Positions 35,880 through 45,063 of a stretch of DNA of 64,000 bases are shown piece after piece. Under the pieces are notes generated by a model. That model did not search any database. It had not been told where the DNA came from and saw only the letters and a program-made list of their open reading frames with translations. The position numbers were made by a program, and so were the translations under genes. Location: positions 3,224,001 to 3,288,000 of the forward strand of contig NZ_JAPNKC010000001.1 of NCBI RefSeq assembly GCF_026626705.1, read 5' to 3'. Each line of letters begins with the position of its first letter. Within the stretch, counting starts at the first letter, position 1. The stretch comes from Pyxidicoccus sp. MSG2 (GTDB lineage: Bacteria; Myxococcota; Myxococcia; Myxococcales; Myxococcaceae).

Positions 35880-37573
35880 ATCCCCGCTCACTCGTCGCCG
35901 CGCTCGCCAGCGCCGCGCTCCTCGTGTCCCCGGCACCCGCCGCCGCGCAGTCCAGCGGCGCCGCGCTGCCCATGCCCCCGCCTCCCTCCGGTGCCCAGCG
36001 CCCGGCCGGCGGCACTGCTCCGTCCGCTCCCGCGGCCAGCGGCAAGCCCGCTGGCGCGCAGGCGGCCCCACCCGCTCCCGCGCCCGCCGCCAACAACGGC
36101 AAGCCGGCGGCAACTCCCGCCGAGGGCGACAAGCCCGCCGCGGAAGGCGAGGCCGCGCCGAAGACGCCGGACGCCGCCGCCGAGGCCGCGCCCGCCGCGC
36201 CGAAGAAGGTGGAAAACGCCGTCTTCGACAAGGCGCTGCAGGACTACTTCGACGGCGACCCGCGCGCCGCCGCCGGGCCGCTGTACGCCTGGCTGCAGCA
36301 GGCGCCCAAGACGGACGAGAACTACGCCTGGGGGCAGTACTTCCTCGCGCGCAGCCTCATCGACCTGGGCCTGTCGCACGCGGGCGCCACGTACCTGTCG
36401 CGCATCGCCCGCGAGCGCACCAACCCCAACGTGATTCCCCGCGCGCTGGACTCGCTCAAGCAGCTCACCGACCGGCCGCACGACGAGGTGATGATCGACG
36501 AGCAGGTCTTCGGCGCGCTGGACCTGGGCTTCCTCCCGGAAGAGACGGGTGCATACGCCCACTACCAGCAGGGCCTGGTGGACCTGCGCGTGGGCAACGA
36601 GCGCTGGGCCAACACGCACTTCGCCAAGCTGGCGGAGACCAGCGCCGAGGCGAGCCGCGCGAAGTTCGCGCTGCTCGTCACCCGCCTCAAGTCGGTGAAG
36701 GAGCCCTCCGAGGAGCTCATCGCCGACTTCCTCGGCCTGTCCAAGGACGAGAAGCTCACCCGCGAGGCGCGCAACGAGGCGGCGCTCGCGGTGGCCCGCC
36801 TGCGCTACGAGCGCAAGGACTACACGGGCGCGCTGGAGGCGTACAACCTCGTGAAGCTGCCCGAGCTGGACCCGGGCCGCGCCAGCCTCTACCTGGAAGA
36901 GGCGTGGACCCGCTACAAGCTGGGCGAGCTGCGCGCGTCCATGGGCATCCTCACCACGCTGGACGCCCCCGTCTTCCGCGACGAGTTCCTCCCGGACAAG
37001 TACCTCCTGCGCGCGCTCATCTACCGCGACCTCTGCCACTACCTGCCCGCCAAGCGCGCCGCCAAGGAGCTGACGCGCCGCTTCGCGGACTCGCTGGAGT
37101 CCGTGCGCAACCGCGAGGACCTCACCCAGGACGCGCGCCTGCGCCGCGCGGCCGACGCCCACGGCGGCACCCAGCGCGCCGCGCGCTTCATGGAGCTGCT
37201 GGAATCGGAGAGTGAGCGCCTGGGCCGCTACGCCGGCAGCTTCGGCGACCAGCTCTTCGCCCACCTCGTCAAGATGTATGCCTTGTCCCGTGCCGAGGCG
37301 GTCCGCGTCCACGACGCGCGGCTGGCCGAGGCGGTGCGGCAGGAGGCGGACACGCTGCTGCGCGCCGCCGAGCAGGTGCGCCTGATGGAGTACGAAGTGG
37401 GCCTGAAGCTGTATGAACGCGTGAAGAAGGGCGCGAAGGTGGTGCCGCCGGAGGACGCCCAGGAGATGTCCCCCGAGCAGGTCGCCTTCCGCTTCAGCGG
37501 GGAGTACTGGAACGACGAGCTGAAGTCGTACCGGGTCCGCATCGAGAGCCGCTGCATCGAGGAGACCCCATGA
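35876..37573 (+). CDS. Periplasmic TPR-like protein (GltC/NfsC-like)
   Basis: 565 residues. ATG 35876 overlaps the preceding stop. A signal peptide (SLVAALASAALLVSPAPAAA) is followed by a ~90-residue Pro/Ala spacer, then helical repeats of TPR kind from about 115 (FDKALQDYFDGDPRAAAGPL, YAWGQYFLARSLIDLGLSHA, YEQ-like pairs such as YAHYQQGLVDLRVGNERWAN and LPELDPGRASLYLEEAWTRY). Long Arg/Glu-rich helices end the protein. TPRs mediate protein contacts, so a periplasmic scaffold is expected. It is translationally coupled on both sides. Confidence 0.82.
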   Translation: MNPRSLVAALASAALLVSPAPAAAQSSGAALPMPPPPSGAQRPAGGTAPSAPAASGKPAGAQAAPPAPAPAANNGKPAATPAEGDKPAAEGEAAPKTPDAAAEAAPAAPKKVENAVFDKALQDYFDGDPRAAAGPLYAWLQQAPKTDENYAWGQYFLARSLIDLGLSHAGATYLSRIARERTNPNVIPRALDSLKQLTDRPHDEVMIDEQVFGALDLGFLPEETGAYAHYQQGLVDLRVGNERWANTHFAKLAETSAEASRAKFALLVTRLKSVKEPSEELIADFLGLSKDEKLTREARNEAALAVARLRYERKDYTGALEAYNLVKLPELDPGRASLYLEEAWTRYKLGELRASMGILTTLDAPVFRDEFLPDKYLLRALIYRDLCHYLPAKRAAKELTRRFADSLESVRNREDLTQDARLRRAADAHGGTQRAARFMELLESESERLGRYAGSFGDQLFAHLVKMYALSRAEAVRVHDARLAEAVRQEADTLLRAAEQVRLMEYEVGLKLYERVKKGAKVVPPEDAQEMSPEQVAFRFSGEYWNDELKSYRVRIESRCIEETP

Positions 37574-40500
37574 CCGGCCACCTGACCGGCCTGATTGCCG
37601 CCGCCCTGCTGGCGGCCGCCCCTGGAGCGCCCGGACGTTTGGGCCCCAACGCCAACCCCATCGTCTCCAAGGCGAAGGAGCGCGACGAGCTCGTCGCCAA
37701 GCTCAAGCGCGACATCTTCAAGGTGGACCGCTCCATCGGCGAGACGGAGAAGCTCATCTCCAAGAGCCGCAATGCGCCGTACCTGCCGGACCTCCAGTTC
37801 CGGCTGGCCGAGCTGTACGTGGAGAAGAGCCGCTACGTGTACTACCTCCAGGCCGAGACGCGGCCCGAGGGTGCGTCGGGCGCCATCGTCTCTCCCGAGA
37901 CGCGGCTGATGAAGCAGAAGGCCGTGCAGATGTACTACCGGCTGCTGCGCGAGTACCCGGACTTCAAGGACGGCGACCAGGTGACGTTCTACCTGGCGCA
38001 CGAGCAGCGCGAGCTGGGCCAGTTCGACGAGATGCTCAAGACGCTCGGCGACCTGACGCGCAAGTTCCCCAACAGCCCGCTGCGGCTGGAGGCGGAGCAG
38101 ATTCTGGGCGACCACTTCTTCGACAAGGCGGACCTCGTCGAGGCGGAGAAGCACTACCAGGCGATTCTCGAGGCGCCGCCCTCTCCCGTGCACGACCTGG
38201 CCCGCTACAAGCTGGGCTGGATTCGCGTCAACCAGGCCAAGCACGCGGAGGCGGTGACGTTCTTCGAGGCCGCCGCCGCCAGCGCGCCGCTGCCGGGCGT
38301 GGACGCGAAGAAGGCGCTCAACGTCAAGCGCGAGGCGCTGCTGGACCTCGTCTACAGCTACACCGAGGCCCGCCCGGCCAAGGGCGCGCTCAACTACTTC
38401 GAGAAGCTCAGCGACAGCCGCGCCACCTACGCGCTCGCGCTGGACAAGCTGGGCAACCGCTACTTCATCAAGCAGCAGTACGAGTGGGCCATCCCCGCGC
38501 TGCGCAAGCTGATGGAAATCCAGCACGACCCCGAGCTGGACATGGAGCGCGGCCAGAAGCTCTATGACGCCATCAAGGCGTCCAAGGGCAAGGTGCTCCC
38601 GGAGCCGGAGGACCTGCGCTTCCTCGTGCGCGCCGCGGTGGAGAGCAAGACGGACCCGGAGCTGCCCGACGCGGACCGCAAGAAGCACCTGGTGGAGCTG
38701 GAGGAGATGGCGCGAGACCTCTCCACCCAGCTGCACCTGGCCGCGCAGAAGAAGGAGGAGAAGGACCTCTACCTGCGCACGGCCGCGGCCTACGAGGCGT
38801 ATCTCAGCCTCTTCAGGCCCGAGCAGTACGTGCGGCCCATCATGAAGAACCGCGCCGACGCGCTCTTCTCCGCCAACGCCTTCCCGGAGGCCGCGCGCCA
38901 GTTCGAGGAGCTGGCCCGCTACGAGTCCAAGGCGAAGGACGCCAAGGGCGAGGAGGAGGCCCTCAACGCGGCGCTGCTCGCGCACTTCGCGACGCTCAAG
39001 CCGGAGGAGGCACAGAAGCGCAACGCCTTCGAGGTGGCGGACGCACGCCAGGCCATGAAGCTGTTGGGCGCGCGGTTCGTGTCGAGCTACCCGCAGAGCG
39101 CCAACGCGCTGAACGTGAAGTTCAACATCGCCCGCGCCTACTACGAGGACGGCGAGTACCCGAAGGCGGCGGAGCTCTTCACCGCCTTCGCGCTGACGCA
39201 CCCGCAGCACAAGGAGGCCGCCGTCGCCGGCAACCTCGCGCTGGACAGCCTGCGGCAGCAGAACGACTTCAAGGGCCTGGAGGAGACGGGCAAGAAGTTC
39301 CTCGCCGCGCCACTGCCGCAGAACTTCCGCGCGGACGTGCAGAAGATTCTCACCGAGAGCAAGGCCGAGGCGCTCGACGAGCTGGCGCTGCAGAGCGCCC
39401 AGGAGACGGGCGACGTCATCTCGGGCCTCGTGAAGGTCGCGGACCAGAACAAGAACACCGACATCGGCGAGAAGGCGCTGTACGGCGCCTTCACCGCGGC
39501 GCGCGAGAAGCGCGACATGCAGGCCGAGCGCGAGCTGGGCGCGAAGCTGGCGCAGGACTACCCGAAGAGCCAGTACCTGTCGGACGTGCTCCTCACGCTG
39601 GGCCGGCACGCGGCGGAGTCCGCGGCGTTCGGCGAGGCGGCGAGCTGGTTCGAGCAGGTGGGCCAGAAGCTCGGCGGAGACTTCGCCGCGGTGGACGGCT
39701 GGCTGGCCGGCGCTCGGCTGCGTTTGGCGCTGGGCGAGTACAAGGAAGCGGCGCGCAACCTGGAGGCCGCGTCCGAAGTGGCGGGCGCGCGCAAGGCCGA
39801 GGTGCTGGTGCTGCTGGCCGAGGCGCGGCTGAAGCAGAAGGACTACACCCGCGCGAAGACGGCGGCGGACGCCGCGCTGAAGCTGGACGGCACCAGCGCG
39901 GGCGCCGCGGCGGTGCTGGCCGAGGTGCAGGCGGCCACCGCGCCCACGGCCCCGGCCGACGCGCTCATCGCCAGCCTCACCAAGGCCGTGCAGGGCCCCA
40001 ACGGGCAGACGGAAGAGGCCGCCAAGGGCCTGTGGTACCTCGGCGAGGTCCTCTACCGCGGCTACAAGGACCTGCCCGCGGACAAGGTGGAGGAGAAGGT
40101 CGCCGCGCTGCAGAGCCTGGAGGGCATCTACACGCAGGCCGCGCAGCTGGGCTACCCGGAGTGGGCGGTGGCCTCGCTGTGGAAGCTGGCGCTCGCGTAC
40201 GGCCACATCGCCGACGTGGTGGAGGCGACGCCGGTGCCGGCGGGCCTGTCCGCCGCGGAGACGCAGCAGTTCCAGGCCGCGGTGAAGGAGCAGGTGGCGC
40301 CGCTGAAGCAGCGCTCGGAGGAGGCCTTCAAGGCGTGCCTGTCCCGCGCCGAGTCGCTGGAGGTCTTCAGCGCCGCGGTGCTGGGCTGCCGCACGCGCTC
40401 GGAGACGGCGGCGCTGCCGGTGCCGCAGCCGGCCGCGCCCACGCAGCCGGCCGCGCTGGAGGAGCTGCGCAAGAAGGCCGAGCGCACGCTCAGCGCGGAG

Positions 40501-40839
40501 TCCCTGGAAGCGCTGGGCCTGGCCTACCTGGACGCGCGGCAGTACGGCATGGCGCAGCTCACCCTGGGCCGTGTCACGGAGTTGCAGGACACGCGGGCCT
40601 CGGCGCACTCCGCGCTGGGTGTGGCGCTGCTCAACATGGGTGACGCCATGGGCGCGCGCGCCGCGTACGCGAAGGCCATGGACTCCGACCCCACCTTCGG
40701 CAAGGCCCGCCTCAACCTGGCCGCGCTGCGTTGCCGCTTCGGCGACGTGGACGGGGCCCGCCGCGAGCTGGCCGTCCTCAAGGACGTCAACACGCTCACC
40801 GGCGCCGACGTGGACGGAGGGTGGAAGGCGTGCAAGTGA
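37570..40839 (+). CDS. Large periplasmic TPR protein (GltD/NfsD-like)
   Basis: 1089 residues with a signal peptide (LTGLIAAALLAAAPGAPG). Almost the whole chain is helical repeats of TPR type, for example FRLAELYVEKSRYVYYLQAE, FYLAHEQRELGQFDEMLKTL, YKLGWIRVNQAKHAEAVTFF, LNVKFNIARAYYEDGEYPKA and AHSALGVALLNMGDAMGARA near the C-terminus. Size and repeat content match the AgmU/GltD and NfsD proteins (about 1,200 residues), which are periplasmic and move with or organise the gliding or spore-coat machine. ATGA overlap with the upstream gene. No catalytic motif. A long open frame on the other strand is only a codon-bias shadow. Confidence 0.88.
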   Translation: MTGHLTGLIAAALLAAAPGAPGRLGPNANPIVSKAKERDELVAKLKRDIFKVDRSIGETEKLISKSRNAPYLPDLQFRLAELYVEKSRYVYYLQAETRPEGASGAIVSPETRLMKQKAVQMYYRLLREYPDFKDGDQVTFYLAHEQRELGQFDEMLKTLGDLTRKFPNSPLRLEAEQILGDHFFDKADLVEAEKHYQAILEAPPSPVHDLARYKLGWIRVNQAKHAEAVTFFEAAAASAPLPGVDAKKALNVKREALLDLVYSYTEARPAKGALNYFEKLSDSRATYALALDKLGNRYFIKQQYEWAIPALRKLMEIQHDPELDMERGQKLYDAIKASKGKVLPEPEDLRFLVRAAVESKTDPELPDADRKKHLVELEEMARDLSTQLHLAAQKKEEKDLYLRTAAAYEAYLSLFRPEQYVRPIMKNRADALFSANAFPEAARQFEELARYESKAKDAKGEEEALNAALLAHFATLKPEEAQKRNAFEVADARQAMKLLGARFVSSYPQSANALNVKFNIARAYYEDGEYPKAAELFTAFALTHPQHKEAAVAGNLALDSLRQQNDFKGLEETGKKFLAAPLPQNFRADVQKILTESKAEALDELALQSAQETGDVISGLVKVADQNKNTDIGEKALYGAFTAAREKRDMQAERELGAKLAQDYPKSQYLSDVLLTLGRHAAESAAFGEAASWFEQVGQKLGGDFAAVDGWLAGARLRLALGEYKEAARNLEAASEVAGARKAEVLVLLAEARLKQKDYTRAKTAADAALKLDGTSAGAAAVLAEVQAATAPTAPADALIASLTKAVQGPNGQTEEAAKGLWYLGEVLYRGYKDLPADKVEEKVAALQSLEGIYTQAAQLGYPEWAVASLWKLALAYGHIADVVEATPVPAGLSAAETQQFQAAVKEQVAPLKQRSEEAFKACLSRAESLEVFSAAVLGCRTRSETAALPVPQPAAPTQPAALEELRKKAERTLSAESLEALGLAYLDARQYGMAQLTLGRVTELQDTRASAHSALGVALLNMGDAMGARAAYAKAMDSDPTFGKARLNLAALRCRFGDVDGARRELAVLKDVNTLTGADVDGGWKACK

Positions 40840-41348
40840 GCCTGCCACTTCCGCGCGCGGCAGCACGGGCCCTGCTGCTCGGGGCCGCGCTCCTGGCCTC
40901 CAGCGGCTGCTCCCCCGAGGGCGGCGAGCTGGAGGGCAGCGCGGCCCCGCTCATGGACCTCCGCTACCAGCGGGCGGAGGCCCAGTGGTCCCCCGGCGAG
41001 CTGGCCATCAACTTCGTCACCCCGCAGGGCTCGGGGGTGAACACCGTGCTGAAGGTCAGCGCCTTCGTCGGCGACATGCTTCCGGAGGGCTATGACGGCC
41101 CCCTGGAAATCAACCTCGCGGAGCAGCTGGAGGGCGGCGTGCAGCGCGGCGCCATCGGCCGCAGCGTGCTGGACGAGCCGGTGCGGACCTTCCCGCAGCT
41201 CGAGGTCGGCACGCTGAAGGTGGACAGCACCTCCGTCGTCGCCAGCAGTCGCATCACCGGCGAGTTCCACGTCACGTTCGTCAACGGCACCGACGTCTTT
41301 TCAGGCCGCACCATCTTCGGAAGCTTCGAGGCTACGGTCCAACAATGA
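40836..41348 (+). CDS. Small lipoprotein of Glt/Nfs-like operon (E-like)
   Basis: 170 residues. GTG 40836 overlaps the upstream stop (GTGA); GTG 40830 is an alternative. The lipoprotein signal ends at Cys25 (SSGC). The mature ~145 residues are beta-rich (YQRAEAQWSPGELAINFVTP, VLKVSAFVGDMLPEGYDGPL, ITGEFHVTFVNGTDVFSGRT). No domain is recognised. Its place after the large TPR gene matches the small lipoprotein genes that follow nfsD-type genes. This correspondence is from order and size only. Confidence 0.78.
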   Translation: MSLPLPRAAARALLLGAALLASSGCSPEGGELEGSAAPLMDLRYQRAEAQWSPGELAINFVTPQGSGVNTVLKVSAFVGDMLPEGYDGPLEINLAEQLEGGVQRGAIGRSVLDEPVRTFPQLEVGTLKVDSTSVVASSRITGEFHVTFVNGTDVFSGRTIFGSFEATVQQ

Positions 41349-41980
41349 AGCGCATCGTCCTGCTCACCCTGCCCCTCCTCGCCGCCTGTGGTCCGCGCTA
41401 CGGCATGCGCGTGCCCGACTCGATGGAGAAGAAGCTGCCCTACGAGGCGCGCATCGAGCTGCTGGAGGCGGAGAACGACCTGGCCCTCTCCATCGACAAG
41501 GTGGACGTGGCCGACAACGAGATTGGCCGCGCGCGCGACAACATCCGCCGCGCCCGCTCCCGCCAGGATGCGGCCGAGGACGAGGTGGACCGCGCCACCG
41601 ACGAGGTCTCCCGCGAGGTGGCGAAGCTGGCCATCGCCGAGGCCGAGGCCCGCGTGGAGTACCTGCGCGCGAAGCAGCGGCTCAGCGTGGGCCAGCGCGA
41701 GGTGGAGAAGCTGGCCCTGCGCTGCGCCTTCGCGAAGTTCGAGCTCGCCCGCCTGACGGTGGCCCGCAAGGCCAAGGTGGAGGGCAGCGAGAAGCTGGAG
41801 CCGAAGGAGTTCGAGGAGCAGGTGTCCGAGTGCGAGGCGGAGGTGAAGGAGGAGCGCACCGGCCTGGCCGAGGACGAGAAGGAGGAGAAGGCGGCGCGCG
41901 AGGCGTGGGAGGCGAAGAAGGCCGCGCTCGCGAAGAAGACCTTCGACGCACGGGCCAGTCCCTACGTGGAGAACCTCTAA
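41345..41980 (+). CDS. Coiled-coil lipoprotein of Glt/Nfs-like operon (F-like)
   Basis: 211 residues. ATG overlaps the preceding stop. The lipoprotein signal ends at Cys15 (LAAC). Nearly all of the rest is charged helix with heptad pattern, rich in Glu, Lys, Ala and Arg (ARIELLEAENDLALSIDKVD, SRQDAAEDEVDRATDEVSRE, AEARVEYLRAKQRLSVGQRE), so a long coiled coil is predicted. Two Cys (ALRCAFAKF, VSECEAEV) could link partners. It is likely a membrane-anchored spacer rod in the periplasm. Confidence 0.8.
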   Translation: MKRIVLLTLPLLAACGPRYGMRVPDSMEKKLPYEARIELLEAENDLALSIDKVDVADNEIGRARDNIRRARSRQDAAEDEVDRATDEVSREVAKLAIAEAEARVEYLRAKQRLSVGQREVEKLALRCAFAKFELARLTVARKAKVEGSEKLEPKEFEEQVSECEAEVKEERTGLAEDEKEEKAAREAWEAKKAALAKKTFDARASPYVENL

Positions 41981-41981
41981 A

Positions 41982-43919
41982 ATGTCGACGACCGCCGGCT
42001 TCCTCGTCCTCCAGCTGCTGACCGCGCAGGCCGCTGCTCCCAGCCCGGACGCGGCGGCCCTCGAGCGCGCCGCCGCCGTGGAGAGCGCGCGCCTGGAGCA
42101 GTCTCCCGAGGACGCGGACGCGCTCTACCGGTTGGGCACGGCCTTCCTCGCGCTCAACAAGCCGAAGAAGGCGGTGGAGCCGCTGACGAAGCTGGTGGAG
42201 CTGGAGCCGGACCTCGTGCCCCCCAAGCTCGCGCTGGCCCGCGCGCTGCGCCTGTCGGGTGACGCGGAGAAGGCGCGCACGGTGCTGGACACGTCCATCG
42301 CCGCCTTCCCGGAGGACTCCACGCTGCGCGCGGAGCGGGGCCTCTTGGCACGCGTGCTGGACGAGTCGGACGTGGCCATCAGCCAGTACTCGGTGGCCTC
42401 GGAATTGTCCCCGCAGGACGCGGAGCTGCGCTTCAACCTGGGCGAGGCCCTGCAGCGCGCCGGCCGCACCGACGACGCGATTGAGGCCTACCGCGAGGCG
42501 CTGAAGCTGGACGGCAAGCTCAACGTCGCCCGCGTCAACCTGGGCAAGGCGCTGGCGGAGAAGGGCCTCAACGGGGAGGCCAAGGAGACGCTGCGCGAGG
42601 CCACCCGCGAGAAGCCAGACGACGCGGAGGCGCACTACAACCTGGGCGTCATCCTCATGCGGGAGAACGACCTGGCCGGCGCCATCGCCGAGTACCAGAG
42701 CACGCTCGCCGCGGAGCCGAAGCACGCACGCGCGCACAACAACCTGGGCGTCGCGGTGAACGAGATGGGCGACCCGCGCAAGGCCACCGAGTCCTTCCTC
42801 AAGGCCATCGCCGCGGACCCGAAGTACGCCGAGGCGCACTTCAACCTGGGGCTCGCGTACTTCCAGCTCGGCGACAACGTGCGCGCCACCAAGTCCTTCG
42901 AGAAGGCGCTGGTGCTGGAGCCGCGCCGTGCCAGCGGGCCATACACGCAGCTGGGCCACCTGTACCTCGCGCAGGGCAAGAAGAAGCAGGCGGTGGTGGC
43001 CTTCCAGAAGGCGATTGAGAAGAGCACCGAGGACGGGAAGAAGACGCCGGAGGCGTACCAGGGCCTGGCGCGGGCGTACCTCGGGCTGGGCAAGGCCGAC
43101 GAGGCGGTGGCCACGCTGAAGACGGCGGTGGAGGCCTTCCCCAAGGACGCGAGCGCCCGGGCGGCGTACGGCGACGCGCTCAAGGCGAAGGGCGATTTGG
43201 ACGGCGCCATTGCCCAGTACGAGGCGGGCGTGGAGCTGTCGCCCACCGTGGAGTACCGGCTGGCGCTGGCGGACGCGTACGCGAAGAAGCGGGTGAGCGC
43301 GAAGGCGAAGCCGCTGTACGAGGCGCTGCTGAAGGAAGAGCCGGGCAACCGCGTGGCGCAGCTGGCGCTGGCGGATCTGCTGATGGCGATGGGCGACTAC
43401 GTCACGGCGGAGGGCCTGCTCAAGCCGAAGGAGGGCGAGGAGCCCGACACGGCGGCGCTGGCGCGGCTGGGCATCGTCCACTCGCGGCGCGGGCGGCCGG
43501 ACCTGGCGGTGACGGAGCTGGAGGCGGTGGTGGCGAAGGACCCGGCGCAGCTGGAGGCGCGGGCCGAGCTGGGCTTCCTCTACCTGCGCGGCGGCGACGG
43601 CGCGAAGGCGAAGAAGGTGCTGACGGCCGTGCTGGCGGTGGAGCCGCGCAACGCGCTGGGGCTGCTGTACCTGGGCCACGCGCTGTACCAGCAGGGCAAC
43701 ACGAAGGACGCGGAGAAGTCCTTCCGCGGCGCCACGCAGGTGGACCCCAACTTCGCCGAGCCCTACAACGCCCTGGGGCAGTTGCTGGAGACCGCGAAGC
43801 GCACGGACGAGGCGAAGCAGGCCTACGAGACGGCGCTGAAGCTGCAGCCGGACCACGAGGACGCGAAGGCCGCCCTCAAGCGGATGACGACGGCAGCGGC
43901 GGCGGCACCAGCGCCGTAG
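41982..43919 (+). CDS. TPR repeat protein ending the Glt/Nfs-like operon
   Basis: 645 residues. ATG one base after the preceding stop. A short hydrophobic start (AGFLVLQLLTAQAAA) acts as signal peptide. About 14 canonical TPRs fill the rest with the consensus alternation of small and aromatic residues (ALYRLGTAFLALNKPKKAVE, LRFNLGEALQRAGRTDDAIE, AHYNLGVILMRENDLAGAIA, AHFNLGLAYFQLGDNVRATK, PYNALGQLLETAKRTDEAKQ). The repeats are cleaner than in the two upstream TPR proteins. It resembles the TPR protein AglT needed for gliding, though orthology cannot be proved from this sequence alone. It converges on the EamA gene after a 3-bp gap. Confidence 0.85.
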   Translation: MSTTAGFLVLQLLTAQAAAPSPDAAALERAAAVESARLEQSPEDADALYRLGTAFLALNKPKKAVEPLTKLVELEPDLVPPKLALARALRLSGDAEKARTVLDTSIAAFPEDSTLRAERGLLARVLDESDVAISQYSVASELSPQDAELRFNLGEALQRAGRTDDAIEAYREALKLDGKLNVARVNLGKALAEKGLNGEAKETLREATREKPDDAEAHYNLGVILMRENDLAGAIAEYQSTLAAEPKHARAHNNLGVAVNEMGDPRKATESFLKAIAADPKYAEAHFNLGLAYFQLGDNVRATKSFEKALVLEPRRASGPYTQLGHLYLAQGKKKQAVVAFQKAIEKSTEDGKKTPEAYQGLARAYLGLGKADEAVATLKTAVEAFPKDASARAAYGDALKAKGDLDGAIAQYEAGVELSPTVEYRLALADAYAKKRVSAKAKPLYEALLKEEPGNRVAQLALADLLMAMGDYVTAEGLLKPKEGEEPDTAALARLGIVHSRRGRPDLAVTELEAVVAKDPAQLEARAELGFLYLRGGDGAKAKKVLTAVLAVEPRNALGLLYLGHALYQQGNTKDAEKSFRGATQVDPNFAEPYNALGQLLETAKRTDEAKQAYETALKLQPDHEDAKAALKRMTTAAAAAPAP

Positions 43920-43922
43920 CAC

Positions 43923-44771
43923 TCAGCCCGGCACGCCCAGCAGCACCGCGCCCACGGCGACGAGCCCCGCGCCCGCGAGCTGCCTCTGCTCCAGCCGTTC
44001 GCCCTGGAGCGCGGCGAGCCCCAGCGCGAAGGCGATGGAGGTGTTGCGCAGCGTCAGCACCACGCCCGCGCCGCTGCTTCCCAGCGCGGACAGCAGGAGC
44101 GCGAAGGACAGCGTACAGACGATGCCGGTGAAGACGACGAGCCCGGGACGCACCACCGCCTCCCGTTTGAGCGTGGCCCAGCCGAGCTTCCGCACCCGCT
44201 CCAGGACGAGCACCGGCAGCGCGACGAGGAGCCCCGTCGCGAACAGGGCCGGCGGCTGCGCGCCCTCGCCGAGCGCCAGCTTGTAGCTCAGGTGGTAGCC
44301 GGCGATGCACACCGCCGCCAGCACCGCCCACGCCACGCCCGTGGCCGCGAGGCCTTTGGGACGGGACAGGTTCATCACCACCAACCCCACCCCCAGCAGC
44401 GCGGCGCCGGACACCCTCCACGCGGACACAGCCTCGCCCAGCCACAGCACGGACACCGGCCAGACGAGCAACATGGCGCCGCCGCGCGACACCGTGTACG
44501 CGAGCCCCAGCGGCGCCTGCTTCAGCGCCCGGGAGAGTGCAGCCAGGTAGATGCTCTCGCAGGCCCCCGCGCCCAGCGCCCATGCGAGGCCGCGCACCGT
44601 GGGGAACGCCTCCCCCCGCATCCCCAGCGTCCACAGCCCGCCGCCCACCACCGCGACGGTGATGACGCTCACCACGCCCACCTCGGGATTCGGGTGCCGC
44701 TTGAGCAGCGCGTTCCACGAGGCATGGAGGAAGGCGGACGACAGCACCAGCACCAGCGCGACGGTCTCCAA
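43923..44771 (-). CDS. EamA/DMT-family inner-membrane permease
   Basis: 282 residues. TTG 44771 is used because GGAGGAG sits 5 bp upstream; the frame remains open into the IS remnant, but that part is not coding. About ten hydrophobic helices arranged as two EamA repeats (AFLHASWNALLKRHPNPEVG near the start; VAWAVLAAVCIAGYHLSYKL in the middle; ALRN-like loop LTLRNTSIAFALGLAALQGE near the end). The family exports amino acids or metabolites; the substrate here is unknown. Length fits the usual ~290 residues. Confidence 0.85.
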   Translation of the reverse strand: METVALVLVLSSAFLHASWNALLKRHPNPEVGVVSVITVAVVGGGLWTLGMRGEAFPTVRGLAWALGAGACESIYLAALSRALKQAPLGLAYTVSRGGAMLLVWPVSVLWLGEAVSAWRVSGAALLGVGLVVMNLSRPKGLAATGVAWAVLAAVCIAGYHLSYKLALGEGAQPPALFATGLLVALPVLVLERVRKLGWATLKREAVVRPGLVVFTGIVCTLSFALLLSALGSSGAGVVLTLRNTSIAFALGLAALQGERLEQRQLAGAGLVAVGAVLLGVPG

Positions 44772-44891
44772 CGCGGCTCCTCCACGACGACGGAGGCCCG
44801 TGTCTAACCCGGATGTCTCGCGCGCGCAGGCTCCTCGCGACACCGCGAGCGCGAGGCCCGGCTGTGCTCCCGGATGCGGGCCGGGAGTGTG

Positions 44892-45007
44892 CTGTTCGGA
44901 AATGTCGGGGAGTTTGCGCGTCGGCGGTCTCAACCGGTGAACGCACCAGTCGGGATGCACGGCATAGCGGCGTGCATCCGGGGAGGTGTCCGGTGCAGAG
45001 GCGAGGC
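44892..45007 (+). mobile_element. Truncated left end of IS30 element
   Basis: Matches the left end of the intact element at 12350-12467: the CTGTTCGGAAATGTCGGG terminus, CGGTCTCAACCGGTGAACGC, CACCAGTCGGGATGCAC, and GGGGAGGTGTCCGGTGCAGA through GCGAGGC. Similarity stops abruptly at 45007. It keeps the inverted repeat, ribosome site and transposase start codon (44993) plus about five codons. No right end is nearby. Confidence 0.92.
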
Positions 45008-45063
45008 TCATCTCCTGCAGCGGGCCGATGGCCTCCGTCTCATCGAGCCGCGGTTGCTCCCGC

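Noticed and set aside
37228-40866. A 1212-codon open frame on the minus strand across the large TPR gene
   Set aside because: The plus strand has a clear signal peptide, TPR pattern and ATGA couplings. The opposite frame is His/Arg/Val-rich, low in structure and typical of antisense shadows in GC-rich DNA.
44772-45011. Longer start for the EamA permease reaching into the IS remnant
   Set aside because: The extra residues come from the IS inverted repeat read backwards. TTG 44771 with GGAGGAG gives a normal-length permease.
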